DNA of 30,259 nt from Clostridiales bacterium UBA5888 (GCA_002431965.1 DJEW01000044.1:35104-65362), one strand, 5' to 3'; counted from the first letter of the stretch, positions 8,432 to 15,983 are shown. Program-made: numbers and translations. Notes: generated from the sequence alone by a model not told the origin.

Positions 8432-9517
8432 TTATTGTTTCTGCTTGTCCGTATCTGACAAAAGCCTTAAAAACTCGCGGTCGGTATAAATGCGCATATG
8501 GTCAATGCTCCGCTCCGCCGCGGCGTTCTCCGCCACGGCAAGCATCAGATCATAGTAGTCGCCGCTGCAGCCGAGCTTATGCGCAATGCGCGGCAGCTCC
8601 CGCTCGGCATAATCGCGGAGCGTGCCTTCCTCTCCCTTGCAGTCGCACAGAAGCGACAGCGCCTCGCGTTCGGTCATCGTCCGCTCGATATAATACTGCC
8701 GTCCGGCAAGCCCGTACAGCATGCGCTTTGCGTCGAGATAGCCGATTGCCATATCCCGGCGCGACTGCTGCGCGTCAAAATTCAGCACGCCGCCAAGATC
8801 GAATTCCGGCGCGATGTAGGTTATGGAGACGTCGCCCGGTATTCTGAAGCGGCGCTCATGCCCTATGCCGGGGATATGCACGGCAATAATGTCCTTATAT
8901 CCGTGCGTCACAAGCGCATGCAGCGGCAGCGTATCGACAAAGCCGCCGTCGGTATAAAATTTCCCGCCGAGCTTTTCAAGGCGGAAAGTAGGATGATATG
9001 CGCTGGCAAGCAGCATGTCGCATATCTCGTCTTTCGGAAGATCGTTCACGCACAGCTCAAGCGCCCTGCGGTCAGTCAGGGATACGGTAGCGATGAAAAG
9101 CTGCACATCCGAGCGCTTGACACGCCCCGCATCCACGACCTCGCGCACCCACGCGCGCAGCGGCGCAACGTCAAGCCCACGGTTTTTAATGATCTCCCAC
9201 GCCTCGGGGATAAGCCTGCGCGCGTCGCCCGGCTCTATATCGCCGCTGAACGCACGGCTGAGATTCTCCTCCTGCTCCTCGTCCAGCTCAATGACCTTTG
9301 AAAGGCGCATATCGTTCCATGCCGCCTCGGCGCGCGGCAGATCGCGCATTGCCATCAGCGCGCCGTTGAGTGCGCCCACAGACGTGCCCGACACGGCGTT
9401 ATACTTCACGCCAGCCTCGTCCAGTGCGCGCCACACGCCTATCTCATATCCGCCCTTTGCTCCGCCGCCCTCAAGGGCGATTGCATAGGTCCGGCTTATG
9501 TCCATTTTCAGCTCCAT
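8432..9517 (-). CDS. Patatin-like phospholipase / acyl hydrolase
   Basis: A 361-residue protein with a complete patatin Ser-Asp dyad. The oxyanion loop is EGGGAKGGYEIG (about 16-27), the nucleophile elbow is GTSVG with Ser46, and the catalytic Asp190 lies in TDGG. Family members hydrolyse acyl chains from phospholipids or neutral lipids. There is no signal peptide or membrane helix, so it is probably cytoplasmic or peripheral. The C-terminal 150 residues are helical and unassigned. GGAGGG lies 5 nt before the ATG at 9517. It is the first gene of a three-gene operon with the phosphohexomutase and solute-binding protein, driven by the promoter at 9553-9581. The substrate cannot be inferred from these neighbours. 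Confidence 0.9.
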   Translation of the reverse strand: MELKMDISRTYAIALEGGGAKGGYEIGVWRALDEAGVKYNAVSGTSVGALNGALMAMRDLPRAEAAWNDMRLSKVIELDEEQEENLSRAFSGDIEPGDARRLIPEAWEIIKNRGLDVAPLRAWVREVVDAGRVKRSDVQLFIATVSLTDRRALELCVNDLPKDEICDMLLASAYHPTFRLEKLGGKFYTDGGFVDTLPLHALVTHGYKDIIAVHIPGIGHERRFRIPGDVSITYIAPEFDLGGVLNFDAQQSRRDMAIGYLDAKRMLYGLAGRQYYIERTMTEREALSLLCDCKGEEGTLRDYAERELPRIAHKLGCSGDYYDLMLAVAENAAAERSIDHMRIYTDREFLRLLSDTDKQKQ

Positions 9518-9552
9518 TCTATCCCTCCGTCCGAGTCTATTCCTTTATTCCA

Positions 9553-9581
9553 AGTATATCATGCCTCCACTGGCTTTTCAA
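9553..9581 (-). promoter_or_regulatory. sigma-A-type promoter of the patatin-phosphohexomutase-binding protein operon
   Basis: Minus strand: TTGAAA (9581-9576), 17-nt spacer, TATACT (9558-9553). It lies 35 nt upstream of the patatin start. Confidence 0.75.
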
Positions 9582-9613
9582 TGCAGCGTGTTCACACATG
9601 CTCTCTTTTTTTG

Positions 9614-9622
9614 TGCTATACT
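9614..9622 (+). promoter_or_regulatory. Extended -10 promoter of the CAP-domain gene
   Basis: TGCTATACT matches the extended -10 pattern TGnTATAAT with one mismatch. A TTCACA at 9591 is badly spaced (20 nt), so the -35 is weak. The predicted start near 9629 requires translation to begin at GTG 9637 or TTG 9646. Confidence 0.5.
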
Positions 9623-9645
9623 GTGCGCAGAAAGAAGTGATATGC

Positions 9646-10401
9646 TTGGACAACAAAAACAAAAACAACAGGCGGCGCTCTTTCGGCGCCGTCCTGCTGG
9701 CGATATACATACTGCTCTGCGCCGCGCTCGCCGCGTGGCAGTTTGCCTCCGGTGTGCGCACTCTCCGCGCCATGTGTGCCGCAGGCGCATGGGCGGGAAG
9801 CGTTCAGACCGCCGTCTCCCCCGCGCCGTCTGACGCTCCTTCCCCAACGCCGGCTGCGCCGCCCTCCCCCACGCCGTGCGTGCACTCCTACGGTGCGTGG
9901 GAGACGATCGTGCCCGCAACGGCGACCTCCAACGGGCTGGATTCGCGCAAATGCATATACTGCGGCGCTGTGGAGGAGCGCGTCACCAACCCCTCGCCCA
10001 CGATCGACACCTCCCCCGGCAACGAGTCGATAAAAACAATGTTCGCCCTCATCAACGCCGAACGCGCCGCGGCAGGGCTGCCGGAGGTCTGTTACTGCGA
10101 AGATGTTCAGCCCGCGGCCGACCTGCGCGCGGCGGAGCTGAACGAATATTACGACATGCAGCACAACCGTCCGGACGGGCGCGAGGCCGTCACGGTGTTT
10201 GCCGACCTTGGCATCACCCGCACCATGGCGGGCGAAAACTACACTCTAGGTCCGCCGACGGCGGAGCTTGCCATGGAGGCATTTATGAATTCGGAAAGCC
10301 ACCGCGCGCTCATTCTCAACGCCGGCGCCGCCGGCGTTGCTCTGGCCGTCGCGCCGAACGACGAATTCGGGCTTTCATGGGTGCAGATATTTGTGTATTA
10401 A
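9646..10401 (+). CDS. Secreted or membrane-anchored CAP (SCP/PR1) domain protein
   Basis: About 251 residues, with a clear order of parts: a basic N-terminus and membrane or signal helix (about 13-35), a Pro/Ser/Thr linker (about 58-77), a small cysteine module HSYGAWETIVPATATS...CIYC with Cys103 and Cys106 (about 78-113), and a CAP domain (about 128-251). CAP signatures are QHNRPDG with His173, AGENYTLG, MNSESHRALILN and a Trp-Val-Gln end. Bacterial CAP proteins are extracellular and often associated with sporulation or surface functions; their biochemical role is poorly defined. No ATG precedes the helix. TTG 9646 with AAAGAAG upstream is the chosen start, and GTG 9637 is the alternative. 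The reading frame runs further upstream but without a promoter. Its TAA is part of the TTAA at the border of the repeat that follows. Confidence 0.82.
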   Translation: MDNKNKNNRRRSFGAVLLAIYILLCAALAAWQFASGVRTLRAMCAAGAWAGSVQTAVSPAPSDAPSPTPAAPPSPTPCVHSYGAWETIVPATATSNGLDSRKCIYCGAVEERVTNPSPTIDTSPGNESIKTMFALINAERAAAGLPEVCYCEDVQPAADLRAAELNEYYDMQHNRPDGREAVTVFADLGITRTMAGENYTLGPPTAELAMEAFMNSESHRALILNAGAAGVALAVAPNDEFGLSWVQIFVY

Positions 10402-10560
10402 AGCAGCACCGCATAATGCGGCAAAAACAGATGACGAGAAAATTTGGGTTATGATGACGGCACTTTTTTGCAGGAATACTTTGTGTATTTCAAGAAAAAG
10501 TGACTATATCAGAGCGCAAATTTTCCGTCGGATGCCGCAGACGTATTGCGCGGTGCTGCC
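10402..10560. repeat. 159-bp palindromic interspersed element, copy A (long form)
   Basis: Flanked by TTAA on both sides (10398-10401 and 10561-10564). The ends are inverted repeats: GCAGCACCGC on the left and GCGGTGCTGC on the right. The outer ~25 and ~40 nt match copy B at 16838-16907 (CCGCATAATGCGGCAA near the left end, CGGATGCCGC near the right). The extra ~90 bp inside form another hairpin (10461-10479 with 10485-10502, CACTTTTT...AAAAAGTG). It fills the gap between two convergent genes, and both stop codons fall in the TTAA borders. No transposase is encoded, so it is a MITE- or REP-like element. Mobility is inferred only from the shared ends. Confidence 0.7.
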
Positions 10561-10938
10561 TTAAGGCAGCACCCCAGTCAGCCACAGCGCAGCTGCCGCC
10601 GCGGCGGCGGTGAGAACGATCAGGGTCAGGCGCGCAATAAGCGCCTCTCCGCCTGCACTCTCCGGCAGCGCCGTGCGCGTATACTCCTCCGCCGCCTCGC
10701 GCGCCTGGCGCATCAGCGCGGCGCGGCTTATGCCGGACTGGGTAAAATAATCGTCGCGCAGGATGAACACAGCCTCGGTAAATATCCCCTCCGCCGGACG
10801 CACAACGATTACATTGCGCATGTTTCCACGCAGCGCGCCGCTTTGCGGCGTGCTGCGTGGCTTTTTCTGCCCTCTCCGGCGGCGCGCCGACACGGCGTCC
10901 ATCAGATCAAATATCCCCCGGCGTATTCTCTCTATCAT
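10561..10938 (-). CDS. Small membrane protein of unknown function, translationally coupled to spoIIE
   Basis: A 125-residue protein that I do not recognise. The N-terminus is rich in Arg/Lys (residues 1-40). A central segment reads VIVVRPAEGIFTEAVFILRDDYF. One hydrophobic helix (about 103-122) near the C-terminus would make it a tail-anchored membrane protein. Its ATG overlaps the spoIIE stop codon (ATGA, 10935-10938), a typical sign of translational coupling, so production should follow SpoIIE and a sporulation role is a reasonable inference. The final codons (GGGTGCTGCC then TAA) coincide with the border of repeat copy A, so the true ancestral C-terminus may have been altered by that element. 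Codon use resembles the neighbours. Confidence 0.75.
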   Translation of the reverse strand: MIERIRRGIFDLMDAVSARRRRGQKKPRSTPQSGALRGNMRNVIVVRPAEGIFTEAVFILRDDYFTQSGISRAALMRQAREAAEEYTRTALPESAGGEALIARLTLIVLTAAAAAAALWLTGVLP

Positions 10939-13265
10939 ATGCGCTCCTCCACCCGCACTGTGACGACAGTCATGTCGTCGTTCGCGCCGTACAGCCTCTC
11001 CGCCTCCTTCAGTGTTGAGCGGGCAAGCGCCTTCATGTCCTCAAACCCCTTTGAGAGCAGATTTTTTATCCATTCGTCATCCGCGTCCACTATTACGCCG
11101 TCAGAGGCGATGAGCGCTGTGCATCCCGGTCTGAGGCGCATGCGCACGATGTCCGGCGCTGTGCCCTCCCCCGCGTCCAGCCCGGCGGCAAGCGTTTCGC
11201 CCTTTATGCGCTGCACGCCCCTGGGCGAGCTGACATATGAGGGCGCGGCGCCGTATTTATAAAAGCTCGTATCCCCCGTGAAGAGATCCACGCACATCAG
11301 GTCAGCCGTGGCATAACCCCAGCTGTCCTGGCTTTTCAGCAGCATCACGGAATTGAGTATCTTCATCGCCGCAGCGGGATCAACACCGGAACGCAGAAAC
11401 TTTTCAAGGATCGCGACCACCTCGCCGCTGTCGCGCGCCGCTTCGTCGCCTGTGCCCATGCCGTCAGACAGAATGACGCACAGCACTCCCTCGTCGGTCT
11501 TGAAATATGTTCCCTTGTCTCCGCTGACCTTTTCCCCGCGCTTTTTCATCGCCGCGATGCCGACCGACACCGCCAGAGGTTCAGCCTCCAGCAGCGTCAG
11601 CCGCGAGTGCGCGCCGTCCTCATCCGCCGGGAGGCACAGCCGCACCCCCACGACGGCAGAGAGCCTTTCAAGATAATCCGCGTGCTTTGTCAATGGGGTG
11701 AGCCGTCCGCTCTCTATCACAACGCGCACACGCCCGCTCCCGTCGCGGTATACGGCCGCCTCCGCGTCAATGTCAAGGCTTCTCAGATAACGCACGAGCC
11801 GGCGCTCCGCCAGCGGGTCGGAACCGTTGATGCTGCCCAGCTCCTCTGCAACGCGCGAGAGGACCTCGGCAATATCGCTGTATGCCTCCCACGCGGCGTT
11901 CCGGCTTTCTCTGAGGTGTACCCGCAGCGCACGGCGGTATGACAGCCCTCTCAGCTCTCCGTTCACGGCCGCAACGAACGCATCCAGCCCCTCGCAGCGC
12001 TCGCGGAAGTAGCCCGGCAGGTCGAGCGCGGTGAGCGTGCCGTGTTCGGTCATGGCGGCGGTCGCATCGTTCATGGCGGAGAGCGTATCCATATATTCCG
12101 TGTTCCAGCAGCGGTTTTTGTGCTTGCACCGGACGCACACCTCATCCGCCGCGCGGTCAAACACCCGCGCTATGTTCTCGTCATTATACGGCTCTTCAAC
12201 ATTTCTGCGCACGGTCTCAAAAAGGTCGGCGTATGCCTCGCTCAGGTTTTTCACACGCCCCGCCACAAACCGGCGCAGCCCGGACTCGCCCATGCCGCGC
12301 TCGGCGTATTGCAGCATCAGTCCTGCGCCGTTGAGCCACGGCGCAGGCAGCAGCAGAAACACCGCGCAGGCGCAGCCCGTCTCTATTCCGACGGGCATCC
12401 ACAATTCCGAATCCCACGCGCACACGACCGCCAGCGCCATACCCAGCAGAAACGACAGTGCGAATATCACCCGCCCGTGCTTGCCGAACACGCCCGACAG
12501 CAGCCCCGCGAATGCATACGCCATCGTGCAGAACGGCGCGCCGGCGCCTGACATATCCATTGCCAGCCCCAGCACCGTGCCGACCGCCGCGCCTGTGAGC
12601 ATACCGCCCTTCATCGCCGATGTCATCACCAGCACCAGCGCCGCCGCGCGCCCGACAGACACCGTCCCCGCCACGGTCACGCGCGCAAAGCTCATCAGCG
12701 CGCACGCCGCCATTATCATTGCCGCCACACTGTGCCGCAGCTCCGCGGTTTCCGTGGTGCGCAGTGTGTTGGAGAGCGCCTCGCGGAAAAAATACGCGCC
12801 TCCGAAGGCGACTGCCGTTTCAAGAAACAGCTCCGCATAGAGCGGCACCGTGCCGGGCGTCGAGGAGAAGCTGCCGAGAAAGCCGGTCAGCGCCATGACC
12901 GCCGCCGACGCGCACGGCATGAAAAACTCCCGCTTGTACGCCGCAAGCTCCTGAAACACAAACGCCACCGTATAAACGAGCACTGATGCGGCAATGTAGC
13001 GTATGCCCCATTCAACGCCGCCGCTGAGCACATACCCAAGCGACGCGCCCGCAAGCGCGAACACCCCGCTCAGCCCCGCGCCGGAGCACGCCACCATTGC
13101 CATCCCCAGCGGCGCTCCGCCGTCGCCGACACGCGCGCACGACATCATCATGCCCAATCCCATGTACACCGCACACCGCGCCGCCATATAAAACCGCGGA
13201 TCTACCCTCCGGCACGCCGCCGCGCCGGTCAGCTCCGCCAGCTTACCCAGACCTCCTGTTTGCAT
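10935..13265 (-). CDS. spoIIE: Stage II sporulation protein E (SpoIIE), PP2C-type phosphatase
   Basis: A 776-residue sporulation regulator. The N-terminal ~320 residues hold about ten membrane helices, the central region is the regulatory/oligomerisation part, and the C-terminal ~200 residues are a PPM/PP2C serine phosphatase. Metal-binding signatures are ILSDGMGTG (Asp601), ASDGV (Asp722) and NDDMTV (Asp763/764). In Bacillus, SpoIIE localises to the polar septum and dephosphorylates SpoIIAA to release sigma-F in the forespore. Length is close to the family (about 800). The ATG at 13265 follows GGAGGGA by 5 nt. It is followed in an ATGA overlap by a small membrane protein. This gene is the main evidence that the organism forms endospores. 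Confidence 0.95.
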   Translation of the reverse strand: MQTGGLGKLAELTGAAACRRVDPRFYMAARCAVYMGLGMMMSCARVGDGGAPLGMAMVACSGAGLSGVFALAGASLGYVLSGGVEWGIRYIAASVLVYTVAFVFQELAAYKREFFMPCASAAVMALTGFLGSFSSTPGTVPLYAELFLETAVAFGGAYFFREALSNTLRTTETAELRHSVAAMIMAACALMSFARVTVAGTVSVGRAAALVLVMTSAMKGGMLTGAAVGTVLGLAMDMSGAGAPFCTMAYAFAGLLSGVFGKHGRVIFALSFLLGMALAVVCAWDSELWMPVGIETGCACAVFLLLPAPWLNGAGLMLQYAERGMGESGLRRFVAGRVKNLSEAYADLFETVRRNVEEPYNDENIARVFDRAADEVCVRCKHKNRCWNTEYMDTLSAMNDATAAMTEHGTLTALDLPGYFRERCEGLDAFVAAVNGELRGLSYRRALRVHLRESRNAAWEAYSDIAEVLSRVAEELGSINGSDPLAERRLVRYLRSLDIDAEAAVYRDGSGRVRVVIESGRLTPLTKHADYLERLSAVVGVRLCLPADEDGAHSRLTLLEAEPLAVSVGIAAMKKRGEKVSGDKGTYFKTDEGVLCVILSDGMGTGDEAARDSGEVVAILEKFLRSGVDPAAAMKILNSVMLLKSQDSWGYATADLMCVDLFTGDTSFYKYGAAPSYVSSPRGVQRIKGETLAAGLDAGEGTAPDIVRMRLRPGCTALIASDGVIVDADDEWIKNLLSKGFEDMKALARSTLKEAERLYGANDDMTVVTVRVEERI

Positions 13266-13303
13266 TTTTGTCCCTCCGTTTAGGTTTACATAAGTTAATA
13301 ATT

Positions 13304-13309
13304 ATTATA
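13304..13309 (-). promoter_or_regulatory. Possible -10 box of spoIIE
   Basis: A perfect TATAAT on the minus strand in an AT-rich stretch (13288-13322), 38 nt before the spoIIE start codon. No good -35 at 16-18 nt. A weakly spaced or Spo0A-assisted promoter, as in Bacillus spoIIE, would fit, but no clear 0A box was found. Confidence 0.4.
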
Positions 13310-13393
13310 GTTATGTAATTCAAAGAAGGCTGTCGCTACGCGCTGTAAAAATATATTTCTTTGCGGTGAGAAATGGGTGAAAATGAACGGCGT

Positions 13394-13422
13394 GCGGCAC
13401 ACGGTTCTTGACAGCGTGCCGC
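13394..13422. promoter_or_regulatory. Inverted repeat bracketing the moaC -35 box (candidate operator)
   Basis: GCGGCAC (13394-13400) and GTGCCGC (13416-13422) form a perfect 7-bp inverted repeat with a 15-nt gap that contains the whole TTGACA. It lies upstream of the expected transcript start, so it would act as DNA, not RNA. Repressor binding is inference. Confidence 0.35.
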
Positions 13423-13436
13423 GTGGAGAATATAAT
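13408..13436 (+). promoter_or_regulatory. Perfect-consensus sigma-A promoter of moaC
   Basis: TTGACA (13408-13413), 17 nt, TATAAT (13431-13436). It lies 37 nt before the moaC ATG at 13474, which has AGGAGGG at 13461-13467. This rules out the in-frame TTG at 13408 as the start. Confidence 0.87.
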
Positions 13437-13473
13437 TTTTGTGCAGGAGAAACCGGGCACAGGAGGGTCAAAA

Positions 13474-13959
13474 ATGCAGGACTTCACACATTTCAACGAG
13501 CAGGGTCGGGCAAAGATGGTCAACGTCGGCGAGAAGCCGGAGAGCGTACGCACGGCGGTCGCCGCGGGGCGCGTGCTCGTCAATGAGGCGACGTTTGCGC
13601 TCATAAAGAGCGGCGGAATGAAAAAGGGCGACGTGCTGACCGTGGCGCAGGTAGCGGGCGTGATGGGCGCAAAGCGCACGCCGGAGCTTATACCCATGTG
13701 TCATCCGGTACTTATCGATGGGATAGATCTCGCGCTCTCGCTCGATGAGGCGCGATGCAGTGTGGAGATCCGCGCCGCAGTGTCCTGCGCCGGACGCACC
13801 GGCGTGGAGATGGAGGCGCTGTGCGCGGTGAGCGCCGCGGCGCTGACGGTGTACGATATGTGCAAGGCTGTGCAGAAGGATATGGTCATTGCCGACATCC
13901 GTCTGGTCAGCAAGACCGGCGGCGTGCACGGCGACTTTCAGCGCGCCGGTGAAATGTAA
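13474..13959 (+). CDS. moaC: Cyclic pyranopterin monophosphate synthase MoaC
   Basis: A 161-residue cytoplasmic enzyme of molybdenum cofactor synthesis. It turns the MoaA product (3',8-cyclo-GTP) into cyclic pyranopterin monophosphate. Full length and well conserved: MVNVGEKP (15-22), AKRTPELIPMCHPVLI (66-81), GRTGVEMEALCAVS (107-120), YDMCKA (127-132) and KTGG (147-150). The active-site residues Lys51, His77, Glu112, Glu114, Asp128 and Lys131 all fall at the positions used in the E. coli enzyme. The start follows AGGAGGG. It has its own consensus promoter and is followed after 11 nt by a Dabb-domain gene. No moaA, moaE, moeA or molybdate transporter lies in the window. Confidence 0.95.
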   Translation: MQDFTHFNEQGRAKMVNVGEKPESVRTAVAAGRVLVNEATFALIKSGGMKKGDVLTVAQVAGVMGAKRTPELIPMCHPVLIDGIDLALSLDEARCSVEIRAAVSCAGRTGVEMEALCAVSAAALTVYDMCKAVQKDMVIADIRLVSKTGGVHGDFQRAGEM

Positions 13960-13970
13960 GGAGGAAAGGC

Positions 13971-14255
13971 ATGAAGCACCACATCATTGTAAAGTTTGCG
14001 GAGAGCGTTGAGAACAAGCGCGCGCTGACAGACGAGATACGCGCGATGTTCGGCAGCGAAGCGAAGCCAGAGGGCATCGAAGGCTACAGCTTTGTCGAAA
14101 ACTGCGTTGACCGCCCGAACCGGTACGATCTCATGATAATCGTTCATATGCCGCGCGAGGCGCTCGGCGCCTGGGATGCGTCCGGCGTGCACAAGCGCTG
14201 GAAAAACGATTTCGGCGGCTATATCGCGCAGAAGGCAATATTCGACTGCGAGTAA
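13971..14255 (+). CDS. Dabb (stress-responsive dimeric alpha/beta barrel) domain protein
   Basis: A 94-residue single-domain protein. The opening MKHHIIVKFAESVENK and the later YDLMIIVHMPREALGAW...HKRW fit the ferredoxin-like Dabb fold, which forms homodimeric barrels. Family members range from stress proteins of unknown role to small cyclases, so no reaction can be named. GGAGG stands about 8 nt before the ATG. It begins 11 nt after moaC without a terminator, so the two are co-transcribed. The 14256-14433 stretch after it has no convincing gene: a minus-strand reading of about 66 codons there (ATG near 14422, overlapping this gene's end) has a poor ribosome binding site. Confidence 0.82.
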   Translation: MKHHIIVKFAESVENKRALTDEIRAMFGSEAKPEGIEGYSFVENCVDRPNRYDLMIIVHMPREALGAWDASGVHKRWKNDFGGYIAQKAIFDCE

Positions 14256-14433
14256 TGGACGGCGTCCGCCATGCGCTGCAGAACGGTTTCGGCAGTGCCG
14301 CCCTCGGACAATACGCCTGCCCTTTTGCAAAGAAGCCGCGCCATCCGGCGCAGCAGAAATCCTGCGGCACAGATCAATCGCGCCCTGCGCTTTTTCTCGC
14401 CGTTTTTTGTTGATTCTGCCATGCTTTGAGCCC

Positions 14434-14462
14434 TTGACATTGTGTTCCATCAGCGCTATAAT
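14434..14462 (+). promoter_or_regulatory. Perfect-consensus sigma-A promoter of the third MATE gene
   Basis: TTGACA (14434-14439), 17 nt, TATAAT (14457-14462). The in-frame ATG at 14442 lies inside this promoter, so translation must start at 14502. Confidence 0.87.
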
Positions 14463-14501
14463 CCGTTCTCTCCCAAGAATAAAGTAAAGGGGCGGTGTTT
14501 T

Positions 14502-15983
14502 ATGACAGAAAATGCAGACGGAAGACTCAGCCTGAAAGCCATGTTTCACCCTTTGACGCTCACGCAGGGCTCATGCTGGAAAACAATACTGTTTTTCTCA
14601 ATACCGATAATAATTTCTTATCTTTTACAGCAGATATACACCATCAGCGACGCCGCAATAGTCGGGCAGACGCTGACCGCCGACGAGGTTGCGGGCGTGA
14701 CGGACACAACGTCGCTGGTGTTCGTGTTTTTGCAGTTCGCGTTTGGATCGAGCGCGGGCTTCTGCGCCGTGACCGCCTGCCGCGTCGGAACGCACGACCA
14801 GGCGGGAGTGCGCCGGTCGCTTGCAACGCAGTTCGTGCTCTCCGGCGTGCTGACAGTGCTGCTGACGGCGCTGGCGCTGCTGACGCTCGACCCCATGCTC
14901 GCGTGGATAAACGTTACGCCCTCAAACGGCGCAGTGTATTCCGCAGCGCGCGCCTACTGCGAGATAATATTTGCCGGGATAGGCGCACAGCTTTTTTATA
15001 ACTTCATCTGCTCGTTTCTGCGCAGTATGGGCGACTCGGTCACGCCGCTGGCATTTCTGCTGTTCTCGACCGTGCTGAATGTCGCGCTCGATCTGCTGTT
15101 CATTCTTTCGTTCGGCTGGGGCGTCGCCGGGGCTGCCGCCGCAACCGTCGCTGCGCAGCTCATCAGCACGGTGGCGTGCTTTCTTTACGCTTTCTCAAAA
15201 TACCCGGAGCTGCGCCTCGGGCGCGGCGACTGGCGCATCACGTGGCATGACGTGCGCCGTCACATCATACAGGGCATCCCTCTGGGGCTTCAGTTTTCCG
15301 TGCTGACAATCGGCATTATAGTGATGCAGGGCGTTGTAGTGAAGTTTGATATCATCGACGGGGCTATGGTCTCCAACGCCGCGCAGAACGGCTTCGGCGC
15401 GGCAAACAAGCTCAATAACCTCCTCATGACGCCGTTCAACGGGCTTGGCTCGGCAATGACGAGCTTCGCCGCGCAGAACCTCGGCGCGGGCGACCATGAG
15501 CGCATAAAGCGCGGCACGCTGCAGGCGCTGATAATCGCCGGCATCATGCTGGTGATCATTGTTTCCTGCGGGCTGCTGCTGACGGTTGACGGCGCGTATC
15601 TGCACATTTTCCTCAGCGCCGACAAAATAAACGCGGATACCGTGCGCTACGGCAACACGTTCCTTTATGTCGATCTTGCGATGTACCCGTTTCTTGCATT
15701 CATCTTTATCGTGCGAAACTGCGTGCAGGGTATCGGGCTGCCGCAGTTCATCCTCGGCGCCGGAACTGCAGAGCTTGCCGCGCGCGTTGCGGTTTGCCTG
15801 CTGCTGCCGCCGGCATTCGCCGGAGGCACGGTGAGCGCCGCCGCGCCCAACGCCGCATACATCGCCATGTGCGCCGCAGACCCCATCGCGTGGATGTCCG
15901 CAGACGCGGTGCTGCTCGTCCCGTTCGTGCAAAACATATTGAAGAAAAACTACACTTACTTCAACCGCCGCCGCGCAGAGTAG
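14502..15983 (+). CDS. MATE-family multidrug/toxin exporter (third in window)
   Basis: A 493-residue membrane protein of the MATE superfamily: LTQGSCWKTILFFSIPIIIS, then a helix with QQIYTISDAAIVGQ, FGSSAGFCAVTACRVGTHD, and in the second half IPLGLQFSVLTIGIIVMQ and MTSFAAQNLGAGDHERIKRG. About twelve helices. The start at 14502 has AAAGG(GG) 9 nt upstream and lies 40 nt after a perfect -10. It is monocistronic. It resembles the 4172-5554 protein in layout more than the 2721-4151 one, but is clearly diverged from both. The substrate is unknown. No obvious strong terminator directly follows; a small hairpin CCCTG/CAGGG lies near 16070-16085. Confidence 0.92.
   Translation: MTENADGRLSLKAMFHPLTLTQGSCWKTILFFSIPIIISYLLQQIYTISDAAIVGQTLTADEVAGVTDTTSLVFVFLQFAFGSSAGFCAVTACRVGTHDQAGVRRSLATQFVLSGVLTVLLTALALLTLDPMLAWINVTPSNGAVYSAARAYCEIIFAGIGAQLFYNFICSFLRSMGDSVTPLAFLLFSTVLNVALDLLFILSFGWGVAGAAAATVAAQLISTVACFLYAFSKYPELRLGRGDWRITWHDVRRHIIQGIPLGLQFSVLTIGIIVMQGVVVKFDIIDGAMVSNAAQNGFGAANKLNNLLMTPFNGLGSAMTSFAAQNLGAGDHERIKRGTLQALIIAGIMLVIIVSCGLLLTVDGAYLHIFLSADKINADTVRYGNTFLYVDLAMYPFLAFIFIVRNCVQGIGLPQFILGAGTAELAARVAVCLLLPPAFAGGTVSAAAPNAAYIAMCAADPIAWMSADAVLLVPFVQNILKKNYTYFNRRRAE

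Noticed and set aside
7516..8847. A 443-codon plus-strand frame opposite the phosphohexomutase and patatin genes.
   Set aside because: It spans two well-supported minus-strand genes and has a low-complexity basic C-terminus typical of a shadow frame.
9370..9645. Upstream extension of the CAP gene reading frame into the patatin gene.
   Set aside because: The predicted promoter is at about 9614-9622, and the extension is antisense to patatin coding sequence.
10451..10563. A 37-codon frame (MMTALFCRNTLC...) inside repeat copy A.
   Set aside because: It is wholly within the palindromic element, crosses its hairpins and lacks a ribosome binding site.
13394..13436. Molybdenum cofactor riboswitch upstream of moaC.
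   Set aside because: The structured sequence lies around the -35, upstream of the transcript start, and the real leader is only about 30 nt.
14219..14440. Minus-strand frame of 66-73 codons between the Dabb gene and the third MATE gene.
   Set aside because: Poor ribosome binding site, overlaps the Dabb 3' end by 36 nt and the MATE promoter, mixed third-position GC, and no recognisable family.
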